From Pelomonas cellulosilytica (GTDB taxonomy: Bacteria > Pseudomonadota > Gammaproteobacteria > Burkholderiales > Burkholderiaceae_C), in the NCBI RefSeq assembly GCF_021353265.1, contig NZ_JAJTWU010000009.1:186001-250000 (forward strand): a stretch of 64,000 nt of DNA, read 5' to 3'. The position numbers and the translations under genes were made by a program. Within the stretch, counting starts at the first letter, position 1; each line of letters begins with the position of its first letter. Under the pieces are notes generated by a model. That model searched no databases. It worked only from the letters and a program-made list of their open reading frames with translations, and was not told the DNA's origin. Shown here piece after piece: positions 36,175 through 44,735 of the stretch.

Positions 36175-36493
36175 ATTGAGAGGCTCCCTGGCCTCTTGCC
36201 GCGCCCGACCGCACATAGACGTGCAGCCCGCGAACCGCGGGGGCCAGCGCAGCGGGGACTCGGAGAGGCGCCCGGCGCGCGCGGGCAGTCGATGAGAGAA
36301 CTTGCGCCACCGCTCGACCAGGGCTTGAGCAACAAGAGCGTCGGTGCCCTCTTGGGATCAGCGAAGTCATCGGCAACAGCCCCCCTCGTGTCCTAGGGGG
36401 AGCAGCGGTAGTATTTCCATCGTCTTCCCCGGGCCGCCGGCTTGTCGGAGACACTGTCGCACCGGTTCGTCCAGGCGGCAGGAGCAATTGGCG
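36175..36493. other. 319-nt region upstream of the ECF sigma gene
   Basis: No coding frame is credible. It contains a small perfect hairpin (CCCGCG-AAC-CGCGGG, near 36225-36240) without a T-run and, at the end, GGAG 9 nt before the sigma-factor start. A promoter for the sigma gene should lie here; I cannot place it. Confidence 0.55.
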
Positions 36494-37063
36494 ATGGCGA
36501 AGACTTTCGACCCCCAGACTCAGGCGTCACTGTGCGTCGCCGCCGTAGCCACATCTGCGATGGCGGATCAGGCCGGACTGTTCACCAGCCTGTACAGCGA
36601 ACTCTGCCGCATGGCGCGACGCGAGGTGTGGAAGAACGGTGCAAGGGACTTCCTCGGCACAGGCACGCTTGTGCATGAGGTCTGGCTCAACTTCAACCGA
36701 AGCGATTCGCTCAAGTTCGATGAACCTGGACGCTTCCTGGCTTATGCGTCCAGGATGATGCGCGGCCTGGTGATCGATCGGGTGCGCGCCAGACAGAGCC
36801 AGAAGCGCGGCGGGGCCGTGGAGATCACCGCGCTGAACACTCAGAATGCCGATCAGATCGAACAGTCAGAGGTGCTCGAGGGCATCAGCGATGCCCTCGA
36901 CGAGTTGGCTGTGGAAGAGCCGGAGTTGGCCCGCGTGGTCGACTTGAAGTTCTTTTGCGGCTTCACCCTGGGCGAAATTGCGACCATGCAGGGCGTCTCC
37001 GAGCGCACCGTGCAGCGTCAGTGGGAAAAGGCGCGAGCGCTTTTGATGCACGCGCTCGGCTGA
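36494..37063 (+). CDS. ECF sigma factor (kinase-associated, TIGR02999/ECF43-like)
   Basis: 189 aa from ATG 36494. Sigma region 2 is seen around residues 30-100 (LYSELCRMARREVW, TLVHEVWLNF, RFLAYASRMMRGLVIDRVRARQ) and region 4 near 130-185 (LDELAVEEPELARVVDLKFFCG, then FTLGEIATMQGVSERTVQRQWEKARALL as the HTH). The HEVWL and FLAYASRMMRG wording is typical of the ECF group that pairs with Ser/Thr kinases. No anti-sigma gene is adjacent; instead a PknB-like TPR kinase faces it convergently. In Xanthomonas an ECF43 factor is activated by phosphorylation by its linked kinase; the same logic is likely here. Confidence 0.88.
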   Translation: MAKTFDPQTQASLCVAAVATSAMADQAGLFTSLYSELCRMARREVWKNGARDFLGTGTLVHEVWLNFNRSDSLKFDEPGRFLAYASRMMRGLVIDRVRARQSQKRGGAVEITALNTQNADQIEQSEVLEGISDALDELAVEEPELARVVDLKFFCGFTLGEIATMQGVSERTVQRQWEKARALLMHALG

Positions 37064-37256
37064 GCGACCTGCCCAGTGGCCACGGCGGCCGGGACACGAA
37101 AGCATGCGACAACTCCTCGAACGACGTCGGCCACCTCGGTGGCGGCGATCGGCTCAAGCCAACGAGCTATTTGCGCGCTTTTGTCGCTGACGCCACCTGA
37201 TCGGCCGCTGATCGCCTGCTGGTGACACGCAGCACGGTGGGCGTCAAGGATGGGCG

Positions 37257-39998
37257 TCAAGCCTTCGCGAGTCGAGCCGCCTCTAATGTTTGGGGGTGGT
37301 TCGTTCCAAGCGTCGCCTTGAGCTGAGTTTCCGCTTCCCGCGCCGTGTCGCGTGCCGCGCTTGCATCGCCTTGCGCTTTCTTGATGCGCGAAAGCGTCAA
37401 CAGTGTCGACCCGGTGAAGGACGAGGCGGGCAGCGTGCCCTGCAGTCGGCGGGCAATGGACAGCGCTTCACGGGCGTCGGCCTCCGCCAGCGCCAGGCGG
37501 CCGAGCTCCAGTTGTACGCCAGCGCGCTCGAAAAGCCGGTAGTGCTCGGAAGAGGGGGGTAGCGTTGTATTGGCGGCGCGACGGCGACGCTCGATCTCTT
37601 CTATGGCTTCTAGAGCGGCGTTCGGTTTTCCGGCTGCTCGGTCGATCCGGGCTTGCTGCAGGAGCAAGGCGGGAACGGGTGACTGGATGGTTGCTCCGCG
37701 CGCGGCCAGCCGCCGCCAGGCGGCGTTGAGCCTTGTTTGCGCATCCTCGATGTGCCCCTGCGCAAGCTTCACTTCGGACTTCGCCAGTTCCGCCAGCGCA
37801 ATTAGCCGGTCACTGCTGCCCGTATCAATAAAGCGCTGCAATGCCTGGTCGCTGAAGGACCAGGCTTCGTCGAGCCGGTTGAGGCGTGCGAGCTTCCGCG
37901 CGAGGTTGTTGAGCACCGCTCCGCCCACAGCGTCGTCGCCAAGCAGTTGGGCGACATCCTTCACTCCTCGCAGGTATCTTTCAACGGCGAGAGCGTCCTG
38001 TCCGGTCATGTCGGCGTTCGCACCCCAGTTGTTCCAGATCGTGCTTGCCTCTAGGCTGTCCGCCTTGTCCACCTTGCGCAGTGCATCGATCGCCTGACCA
38101 TATGCCACGTCCGCCGCGTCACCTTGGCCGAGGAGGCGATAAGCACTGGCCACATCGCTGATCACCAGTGCCCGCGTCGTGGCGGAGGGATTCGCGACCT
38201 GATCCAGCGCGGCCAGTGCCTGCTGAGCACTCTTCAGCATTTCGGCGCCGTCCTTGGCGGTCATCGCGATCAAGGCCCGCTGCTGCCAACAACGAACCTG
38301 CGCCTGCTGATCGTCCTTGGCCATCTCTTGCGCCTCGATCGCGAGCTGCGCCCCACGCGACGGATCACCCAAGGAGGCAACAGCCTCTGCGCGAATACAC
38401 CCAACCATGGCCATGAGTCCAGCATCTGCAGCCTTGGTGGCCCATGTCAGCGCCTGTTCAGTCAGTTCGAGAGCTTTTCGGTCATTCCCGAATGTCCCGT
38501 GCAGGTCAGCCAGGATGAGCAGCGTGGCAGCCTGTTGCGCTGGATTCGGATGAGTTTGTTGCATCGCGAGTCGTTCACCCCGTTCGAGGATCTGAGCGTA
38601 GGTGAGTGGCTTCGGCGACTGCGCGATCTGAATCAAAAGGGCTCGGGTGAATTCGGCATCAGCCTCGCTGCGTAGCAGTGCGCGCTCAGCCCGGGCGCGC
38701 TGTTTCGTCGCAATCTCGCGCTCATGCATGGCCTCGTGCGCCAGCCACAACGTCGAGGCAATGCCGATGACCAGTGTTGCCGCCATAGCGGCACCTAACG
38801 CCACCTCCCTGCGCCTGCGACGTAGAAACTTCTTCGCTCGGTACCCGAAGCTGTCTGCATGCGCGGACACAGGCTCATCATTGAGATAGCGACGGAGATC
38901 TTCGGCAAACGCTGCGGAGGTGGGGTACCGCTCCGCGGCATCCTTCTTCAGGGCCTTGCCAACAATGTTGTCAAGATCGCCCCGAAGCGCCTCGACGACC
39001 TTTGGGCGCGGTGCTTGCGGAGCAGCTCCTTCAGGCGAACCAGCCGCAGCATCGGAGAGCCGGACGGGATCCGTATCGATCACCCTTCGCAGCACCTCGA
39101 CCGGCGTCTGAGACTGGCCTGAAGTCGGATGTCGGCCGCTCAGCAATTGATACAGCAGGACTCCTAGCGAATACACATCGGTTGCCGTCGACACGCTGTC
39201 ACCCAGGATCTGCTCCGGCGCGGCAAAGGCGGGCGTGAAAACGCGTCCCTCGGATCGGGTGAGCTCGCTCGGCGGCACCGGCGACTCCATGGCTTCCAGC
39301 AGCGTGGCCACACCGAAATCGAGCAGCTTGACCTGACCGTCAGGCGTCACGAGGATGTTTGACGGTTTGAGATCGCGGTGCAACACGAGGTTGTTGTGCG
39401 CGTGTCCGACGGCCTCCAGCACGTCGAGGAAGAGCCTCACCCTGGATGCCACGTCAAGATGACGTTGCTCACACCACCGATCGATCGGGTCGCCCGCGAC
39501 ATACTCGAGAACGAGGTAAGGCTGCCCGTCGGTCTCGACGCCAGCATCGATGAGATGGGCGATGTGCGGATGGGCCAGCCGAGCCAGGAGATTTCCCTCC
39601 CGTCGAAACCGTTCCGTCCCGGCGTGCACCATCAAGGCGAGGTTCAGCAGCTTGACGGCAACCCGTCCTTCAAAGCTCCCGTCGCTGCGCTCGGCCAGCC
39701 AGACGGTGCTCATACCTCCCTGACCGATCGGTCGGATGAGCGTGTAGTTGCCGAACCTTCTACCGGACAGCGTCGCATCTCCAGGGAATGCGGTCCCGTC
39801 CAGAAAGCTCCGACTACGAACCGTCTCGAGCTGGGCCAACAGACCTGTCAGCTCATCTGCCAGCAACGGCTCTTCAGTTCTGATCTGCTCCAGACGGACC
39901 GCACGCGCATCGCTGCCGAGTTCCATCAGCTCGCTCATCAAGCGACTGAGCCGCGGCAAACGGCCTTGGGGCGGCAGGGGCGGCTTGTTCTCGGCCAT
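37257..39998 (-). CDS. Membrane Ser/Thr protein kinase with TPR sensor region
   Basis: 913 aa. N-terminal leader (1-82) with the SELMELGSDARAVRLEQI-type helix seen in kinases of this group. Kinase domain about 84-375: glycine loop IGQGGMSTV (91-99), catalytic Lys in VAVKLL (K116), HRDLKPSNI (207-215), DFG (227-229) and FAAPEQIL. A transmembrane helix near 400-420 (LGAAMAATLVIGIASTLWLA) is followed by a periplasmic, TPR-like helical part to the end, the probable sensor. Reads toward the ECF sigma gene; the stops are 193 nt apart. Kinase-sigma pairing suggests phosphorylation-controlled transcription. Signal and regulon unknown. Confidence 0.92.
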   Translation of the reverse strand: MAENKPPLPPQGRLPRLSRLMSELMELGSDARAVRLEQIRTEEPLLADELTGLLAQLETVRSRSFLDGTAFPGDATLSGRRFGNYTLIRPIGQGGMSTVWLAERSDGSFEGRVAVKLLNLALMVHAGTERFRREGNLLARLAHPHIAHLIDAGVETDGQPYLVLEYVAGDPIDRWCEQRHLDVASRVRLFLDVLEAVGHAHNNLVLHRDLKPSNILVTPDGQVKLLDFGVATLLEAMESPVPPSELTRSEGRVFTPAFAAPEQILGDSVSTATDVYSLGVLLYQLLSGRHPTSGQSQTPVEVLRRVIDTDPVRLSDAAAGSPEGAAPQAPRPKVVEALRGDLDNIVGKALKKDAAERYPTSAAFAEDLRRYLNDEPVSAHADSFGYRAKKFLRRRRREVALGAAMAATLVIGIASTLWLAHEAMHEREIATKQRARAERALLRSEADAEFTRALLIQIAQSPKPLTYAQILERGERLAMQQTHPNPAQQAATLLILADLHGTFGNDRKALELTEQALTWATKAADAGLMAMVGCIRAEAVASLGDPSRGAQLAIEAQEMAKDDQQAQVRCWQQRALIAMTAKDGAEMLKSAQQALAALDQVANPSATTRALVISDVASAYRLLGQGDAADVAYGQAIDALRKVDKADSLEASTIWNNWGANADMTGQDALAVERYLRGVKDVAQLLGDDAVGGAVLNNLARKLARLNRLDEAWSFSDQALQRFIDTGSSDRLIALAELAKSEVKLAQGHIEDAQTRLNAAWRRLAARGATIQSPVPALLLQQARIDRAAGKPNAALEAIEEIERRRRAANTTLPPSSEHYRLFERAGVQLELGRLALAEADAREALSIARRLQGTLPASSFTGSTLLTLSRIKKAQGDASAARDTAREAETQLKATLGTNHPQTLEAARLAKA

Positions 39999-40198
39999 GA
40001 ACGCTTAATCGTAGATTCGCCTCCTGTTCCGCCACTTCCTCAAATCGTCTACGCCGTCCAGTAAACGCCTTAGGCCGTTCCGCCGTCGTGCGTCCACTAG
40101 AGCCGCATGGCGGGATGTGATGCGATTTCACGATTCCCCTTGTGTGCCAGGAGCGGCTCGACGAGCCCGGGCGCACCACTTCTACAAGGAACTGATAC

Positions 40199-40567
40199 GT
40201 GGAAACCAACCATCGCGACCTGGTGGTCATGATCACCCATGGCCTTGATCATGAGCTGTCGTCGGCTGCGTTCGTTATCGCCCTGGGCGGCATGACGGCG
40301 GGCCTCAATGTTTCGATCTTTCTCGTCAGCTCGGGCGTCGACATCGTGCGCCGCGGAGCTGCGGACCTGGCCCATGTCAAGCCCATCGACCCGCTGTCCG
40401 ACATGGTGCGGGACTTTCTGCAACGTGGAGGCAAGCTCTGGGCCTGCGCCGTGTGTGCGAAGAACCGCGGATATACGCAGGAGGCGCTCATCGATGGCGC
40501 AGTGGTCGCGGGCGCGAGCGTCATGCATGAACTGATCAAGAATGGCGCGGCGACCCTCAGCTTTTGA
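40199..40567 (+). CDS. DsrE-family protein
   Basis: 122 aa, GTG start at 40199 with AAGGA 9 nt upstream. The DsrE/DsrF fold is seen in LVVMITHGLDHELSSAAFVIALGG, VSIFLVSSGVDIVRRG and the conserved ending ALIDGAVVAGASVMHELI. A Cys-x-x-C occurs in WACAVCAKN (near residue 84), at the place of the active-site cysteine of sulfur-carrier DsrE proteins. Such proteins move persulfide sulfur or have unknown roles. It is divergent from the kinase gene, with 200 nt between starts. Confidence 0.82.
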   Translation: METNHRDLVVMITHGLDHELSSAAFVIALGGMTAGLNVSIFLVSSGVDIVRRGAADLAHVKPIDPLSDMVRDFLQRGGKLWACAVCAKNRGYTQEALIDGAVVAGASVMHELIKNGAATLSF

Positions 40568-40902
40568 CGTGTAGCCAGCCGCACTGCACGACCTCGGCTT
40601 CTGCAACGCGGTACGGTCTTGCGCCGTGCAGCCTCCCTGTGCGCGGCAAATGCAAGCCCAATCGGAGTCCCTCGGAGGGCGAGGCTCCTCACGAGCATCG
40701 TGTGCAGGATCGGCGCCTTCAAGAGGAAGCGGCGTCCATTCAGTCCGAAGTCATCCGCGCATCCGAGAGGACATCGCCATATGCGGGCTGGCGGCAGAGC
40801 GACCCACCCCGCTCGTGCAGGGTGGATGGCGGAGTACCGTGCACCACCTGCCGGCTGGGAAGCTGAGCGTGAGCAGGTCGTGCAAGCGAAGAAGACCAGC
40901 CG
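40568..40902. other. 335-nt stretch between DsrE-like and ABM-fold genes
   Basis: Convergent-gene space; several overlapping short frames exist but none has a ribosome-binding site or recognisable sequence. No clear terminator hairpin seen. Confidence 0.55.
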
Positions 40903-41232
40903 CTAGTCGCCGTTCTCTCGATCCAATGTGAAGACGACCTCATACAAACCAGGGTGCGCTTCGCCGAACGCTTTGTTGCCGTCGATGAGCCCCTTCGCTT
41001 TCAGATGGGCTATGACGCGAGTGGCGGCCTCCTGATCGGCGCTTTGCGCGTAATTGACGACCCGTGTGCCGTCGAAGCTAAGGTGCAGACTGGCGGACAG
41101 CCAGCCCTCCACCTCACGGGCGGTCAGAGCGGCTTTCGCAAGGTGGTCGATCAGTTCCTGCTGTCGGCCGGGGGGAACGGTGAACACGTTGATTTGCGTC
41201 ACCACCGGTGTACGGGCGCGAATGACAGGCAT
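40903..41232 (-). CDS. Antibiotic biosynthesis monooxygenase (ABM) fold protein
   Basis: 109 aa from ATG 41232, with AAGGAG 8 nt upstream. The ABM ferredoxin-like fold is suggested by QINVFTVPPGRQQELIDHL (strand-helix opening), GWLSASLHLSFDGTRVVNYAQSADQEAA (the central S-x-x-H-x-S-x-D-G-x-x-x-x-N-Y-x-x-W-type segment) and HPGLYEVVFTLD at the end. Related proteins are quinol monooxygenases or haem-degrading enzymes; many are uncharacterised. Stands alone, facing the DsrE-like gene. Function unknown. Confidence 0.82.
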   Translation of the reverse strand: MPVIRARTPVVTQINVFTVPPGRQQELIDHLAKAALTAREVEGWLSASLHLSFDGTRVVNYAQSADQEAATRVIAHLKAKGLIDGNKAFGEAHPGLYEVVFTLDRENGD

Positions 41233-41660
41233 GGTATGCACTCCTTTGAACAATGAGTGCGAGCTCGCCTTGTCTTGTGTGCCAACCATTCCGACACGCC
41301 AAGCCGCAGCGAAACTCGCCGTTGCTTGCCGTGGGTTCGCTGTGAAGCGATACGGAGCCTCTCCTGAGAGAGGGAGCGGGCTTACCTTTGCCGCTCTGGT
41401 CCTTTTCGACGATCGGATCCTATCGAGACAGGTGGGCCTGAGCAAGCCGAGCTGCAGGCCACCCCTCCAGTCAGCGCGTCGACCAAGCACCTGCCCCCTT
41501 GACCCGCCGCACGCAGGCCGCTGAATTGCGCGCCGCTGTCCGGTTCCTTGCCCGCGGCTGTCGGGGTGCCGCCGCCCCCTCTTGTTTGGCGGCTGTGCGC
41601 CGAACCGGCCGCTAGAGTGCGGTTCGATCGTGGCGGGTGACCTCGCCCGCCAGCATCTCC
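41233..41660. other. 428-nt intergenic region between divergent genes
   Basis: Separates the ABM-fold gene from the MipA-like gene. No coding frame, RNA gene or clear palindrome seen. It must contain both promoters. Confidence 0.55.
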
Positions 41661-42476
41661 ATGACCCGTGTTTCCCGCTTGCCGCTCGGCCATCGCTGTC
41701 TGATGGGCGCTGCGCTGCTGATCGCCGGCACCCCTGCCGCCCATGCCGCCGGCAGCCTGCTGCTGATCGATGCGCCCCCCGCAACCACCACCTGGTCCGG
41801 TGGCCTGTCGGTGCGTGGCTGGCCGCGGGCACCGGGCAGCGGGCGGCAGCGGTTGGGCCTGCTGCCGGCCATCGACTACGAATCGCCCACCGGCTTCTTT
41901 GCCGCGACGGATGCCGGCATCGGCTGGAACCTGGCACCGGCGCTGCTGTCGGGTGCGGCGGCGAAGGACTGGCAACTGGGGTTGCGCTGGTGGCCGCAGT
42001 CGGGCCGGCCGCGGCGGGAGTCGCCACCCGGCGTGGACAGCCTGGGCACGCGCGTCATCACCGAAGCCTTCGCCAATGTGCAGGTGCTGCCGGTCTTGCT
42101 GCTGCAGTCCGGCCTGTCGTGGGGCAGCGGGCGGCACCGGGACGGCGGCGAGCTGGAGCTGGGCGCTACCAGCGGCATACCGCTGGGTGACGACCTGTTG
42201 GCAGTGAGCGTGGCGGCGACGTATGCCAATGCGGCCCACCTGCGCGGCAGTTTCGGTGTGCGCGCCACGGCGCCCGGGGGGCTGCCGGAGTGGCATCCGG
42301 GTAGCGGCTGGCAGGACTGGAGCATCGCGTTCAGCGGCGAGCACAAGTTCTCGGCGGACTGGTCGGTCAGCGGGCAGTGGCTGCAGGCGCGGCTCATCGG
42401 GCAGGCGGCGCGCTCGCCGCTGGCGCACAGCCGCGACCAGCCGTCCTTCATGGTCAGCCTCTGGCATCGGTTCTGA
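41661..42476 (+). CDS. MipA/OmpV-like outer-membrane protein
   Basis: 271 aa from ATG 41661; an in-frame GTG at 41637 is possible but the shorter form gives a normal signal peptide (LMGAALLIAGTPAAHA). The mature chain alternates short amphipathic beta strands (WQLGLRWWPQSG, LLLQSGLSWGSG, LAVSVAATYANA) and ends in an aromatic residue, FMVSLWHRF, as outer-membrane barrels do. Length and strand pattern fit MipA/OmpV scaffold or porin-like proteins. 15 nt separate it from the hydroxylase gene downstream, so these are probably one transcript. Function not known. Confidence 0.72.
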   Translation: MTRVSRLPLGHRCLMGAALLIAGTPAAHAAGSLLLIDAPPATTTWSGGLSVRGWPRAPGSGRQRLGLLPAIDYESPTGFFAATDAGIGWNLAPALLSGAAAKDWQLGLRWWPQSGRPRRESPPGVDSLGTRVITEAFANVQVLPVLLLQSGLSWGSGRHRDGGELELGATSGIPLGDDLLAVSVAATYANAAHLRGSFGVRATAPGGLPEWHPGSGWQDWSIAFSGEHKFSADWSVSGQWLQARLIGQAARSPLAHSRDQPSFMVSLWHRF

Positions 42477-42490
42477 GGCGCGTTGCGACG

Positions 42491-43549
42491 ATGCACGGCG
42501 ATCTGTTGCTGTATGCGCTGCCTGTCTTTGTGGCTTGCATGGCAGCCGAATGGGCCTGGGGCCGCTGGCGTGGTCGCGACACCTATGGCTTGGCCGACAC
42601 CCTGTCCAGCCTCAGCCAGGGGCTGCTGAGCCAGGCGGTGGCGCTCGTCACGCCGCTGATCCAGGCAGGCCTCTACGCCGCCGTGCATGCGCGCTTCGCG
42701 CTGGTGTCGGCCGGCGTATGGCATGGGGCGGTGGGCGGCGTGCTGGCGGTCGTCATGTACGACCTGTGCGACTACTGGCTGCATCGCGTCAGCCACGAGA
42801 GTGCGCTGTTCTGGGCCGCGCATGCGGTGCACCACCAGAGCGAGCACTTCAACCTCAGCACCGCGCTTCGCCAGGAGAGTCTGTACGGCGTCATGGGCTG
42901 GCCGTTCTTCCTGCCGATGGCCTTGCTGGGCGTGCCGACGCGGCTCTTCGCTCTAGCCGGCACCGTCGTGCTGTTCTATCAATTCTGGATCCACACCGAG
43001 CACATCGGCCGGCTGGGCTGGCTGGACCGCGTGTTCTCCACGCCGTCCAACCACCGCGTTCACCATGCCGTGAACCCGGCCTACCTGGACCGCAACTACG
43101 GCGCGATCCTCGTGCTTTGGGACCGGCTCTTCGGCAGCTTTGCCGAGGAGCGCGAGCCCTGCGTGTACGGCACCGTCAAGCCGCTGGCGAGCTGGAACCC
43201 GCTGTGGGGTGTGGGGCAGTTCTACGCCGAGATGGCGCGGCGCATGCGCGCCACGCCGCGCTGGCGGGACAAGCTGCGCGTGCTCTATAAGTCGCCCGGC
43301 TGGCTGCCGCCCGGCGTGTCGGCGCCGCGCGACGACGCTGCTCAACGGCTCATGCAGCCGCGCTTCGATCCGCCGGGCCGACCGGTGGCGCGCGCGGGCG
43401 CGGTGCTGCTGTTCCTGGCGCTGGGCGCGGTCAGCGGGGTGTGGCTGATGCTGGCGGACGACCTGGGTATGGCGGCGAATGCGTCCCTGGCCGTGGCGCT
43501 GGCCGCCGGCCTGTGGGGCGTGGGAGCGCTGCTGCAGCGGCGCCCATAA
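42491..43549 (+). CDS. Sterol desaturase / fatty acid hydroxylase family membrane protein
   Basis: 352 aa diiron membrane enzyme of the fatty acid hydroxylase superfamily. All three histidine boxes are present: HRVSH (near residue 98), HAVHHQSEHFN (near 112) and NHRVHHAVN (near 190), with an additional HTEHIG. Membrane helices flank them, and a C-terminal pair (VLLFLALGAVSGVWLMLA; LAVALAAGLWGVGALL) follows. It oxidises a lipid C-H bond (hydroxylation or desaturation); substrate unknown. 14 nt after the MipA-like gene and 37 nt before the ThuA-like gene, all on one strand. Confidence 0.9.
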   Translation: MHGDLLLYALPVFVACMAAEWAWGRWRGRDTYGLADTLSSLSQGLLSQAVALVTPLIQAGLYAAVHARFALVSAGVWHGAVGGVLAVVMYDLCDYWLHRVSHESALFWAAHAVHHQSEHFNLSTALRQESLYGVMGWPFFLPMALLGVPTRLFALAGTVVLFYQFWIHTEHIGRLGWLDRVFSTPSNHRVHHAVNPAYLDRNYGAILVLWDRLFGSFAEEREPCVYGTVKPLASWNPLWGVGQFYAEMARRMRATPRWRDKLRVLYKSPGWLPPGVSAPRDDAAQRLMQPRFDPPGRPVARAGAVLLFLALGAVSGVWLMLADDLGMAANASLAVALAAGLWGVGALLQRRP

Positions 43550-43586
43550 TCCGCCGCTCACAGGCACCCGGTCGCAGGGCCGACGC

Positions 43587-44699
43587 ATGCGCATGACCCA
43601 GGCAATCCACGTCACATGGCGAAGCCGCCTCGCCCAGGCGCTGCTGGCCGTCGCGGCCGCGCAGGCCTCAGCCGCACCCGTCACGGACTGCCCGCTGCGC
43701 GACGCACCCTTCTCGGTGGACCTGCCGCTGCTCGATGTCCTGCAGTCCCCGCGTGCGATGACAGCGCTGGCGGCCGAGTGGCCCGGCGTGCGTGCGCTAC
43801 CGGCGTGGATGGCTGGTACTAAGCCGCCCAGCCTGTCGGCCGTCATGACGCTGCGCTCCATCGCAGCGGGCCAGGACATGCCGCCGCTGGCACGGCTGGA
43901 CGCGGTGCTCGGTGCGCTGCCAGTGGACGACTCCGACCGTGCCGCGCGCTGCGCGCGTTATGACGATGAGCTGCCGCAAGGCGTGGTACCGGCTGGCTCG
44001 CCGCGCCTGCTGGTGTTCGAGAAGGTCAACGGCTTCTTGCATGCCGAAGCAATCCCGGCGGCGCGTGCGGCGCTACGCGACCTGGCCCGGCGGCGCGGCT
44101 GGTCCGTCACGGTCACCGACAAGGGCGGGGCGATGACGCCGGCCTATCTGCGCCAGTTCGATGTGGTCGTGTGGAACAACGTCAGCGGCGACGTGCTGAC
44201 GCTGCCGCAGCGCGCGGCCTTCCAGACTTACATGGAGGGCGGCGGCGGCTTCGTGGGCCTTCACGGCGCCGGCGGCGACGGCACGGTGTGGTGGGACTGG
44301 TATGCCGACACCCTGCTGGGCTCGCGCTTCAAGGGCCACCCCATGAACCCGCAGTTTCAAGACGCGCACGTCGTCGTGGAGGCTGGCGCCCATCCCGTCG
44401 TCGCCGGCCTGGGCGACGGCTGGACGATGAAGGACGAGTGGTACTCGTTCACCGCAAATCCGCGCGAAGCCGGTGCCCGCGTGCTGGCCACACTGGACGA
44501 GAAGACCTACTCGCCGGGCGACCTGGCGATGGGCGACGACCACCCCATCGCCTGGACGCGCTGCGTAGGCCGCGGCCGGGCGTTCTACTCCGCCATCGGC
44601 CACCGCGCCGAAAGCTATGCCGATCCGTCGTACCTGAAGCTTATAGAGCAGGCGACGACCTGGGCGGCGGGCCGGGGCGGCCCGGCCTGCGAGCCTTAG
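43587..44699 (+). CDS. Exported ThuA-like domain protein
   Basis: 370 aa. Start ATG 43587 (or 43593) gives a signal peptide (LAQALLAVAAAQASA). Residues about 40-125 are an unrecognised N-terminal region. From about 135 a ThuA-like (glutamine-amidotransferase-fold) domain begins: LLVFEKVNGFLHAEAIPAA, FDVVVWNNVSGDVLTLPQRAAF, then GGGGFVGLHGAGGD, and AWTRCVGRGRAFYSAIGHRAESY near the end. This domain is linked to sugar metabolism (trehalose utilisation) but is often of unknown role in exported proteins. Last of a three-gene rightward cluster; 36 nt from the convergent lipoprotein stop. Confidence 0.87.
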   Translation: MRMTQAIHVTWRSRLAQALLAVAAAQASAAPVTDCPLRDAPFSVDLPLLDVLQSPRAMTALAAEWPGVRALPAWMAGTKPPSLSAVMTLRSIAAGQDMPPLARLDAVLGALPVDDSDRAARCARYDDELPQGVVPAGSPRLLVFEKVNGFLHAEAIPAARAALRDLARRRGWSVTVTDKGGAMTPAYLRQFDVVVWNNVSGDVLTLPQRAAFQTYMEGGGGFVGLHGAGGDGTVWWDWYADTLLGSRFKGHPMNPQFQDAHVVVEAGAHPVVAGLGDGWTMKDEWYSFTANPREAGARVLATLDEKTYSPGDLAMGDDHPIAWTRCVGRGRAFYSAIGHRAESYADPSYLKLIEQATTWAAGRGGPACEP

Positions 44700-44735
44700 C
44701 GCCATGGCAGCGCAGGCGGTGTCGCTGACCTGCGT

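Noticed and set aside
40568..40580. TGTAGCCA after the DsrE-like gene as another copy of the element's arm repeat
   Set aside because: Only eight bases match, it is single, and it lies far from any att site.
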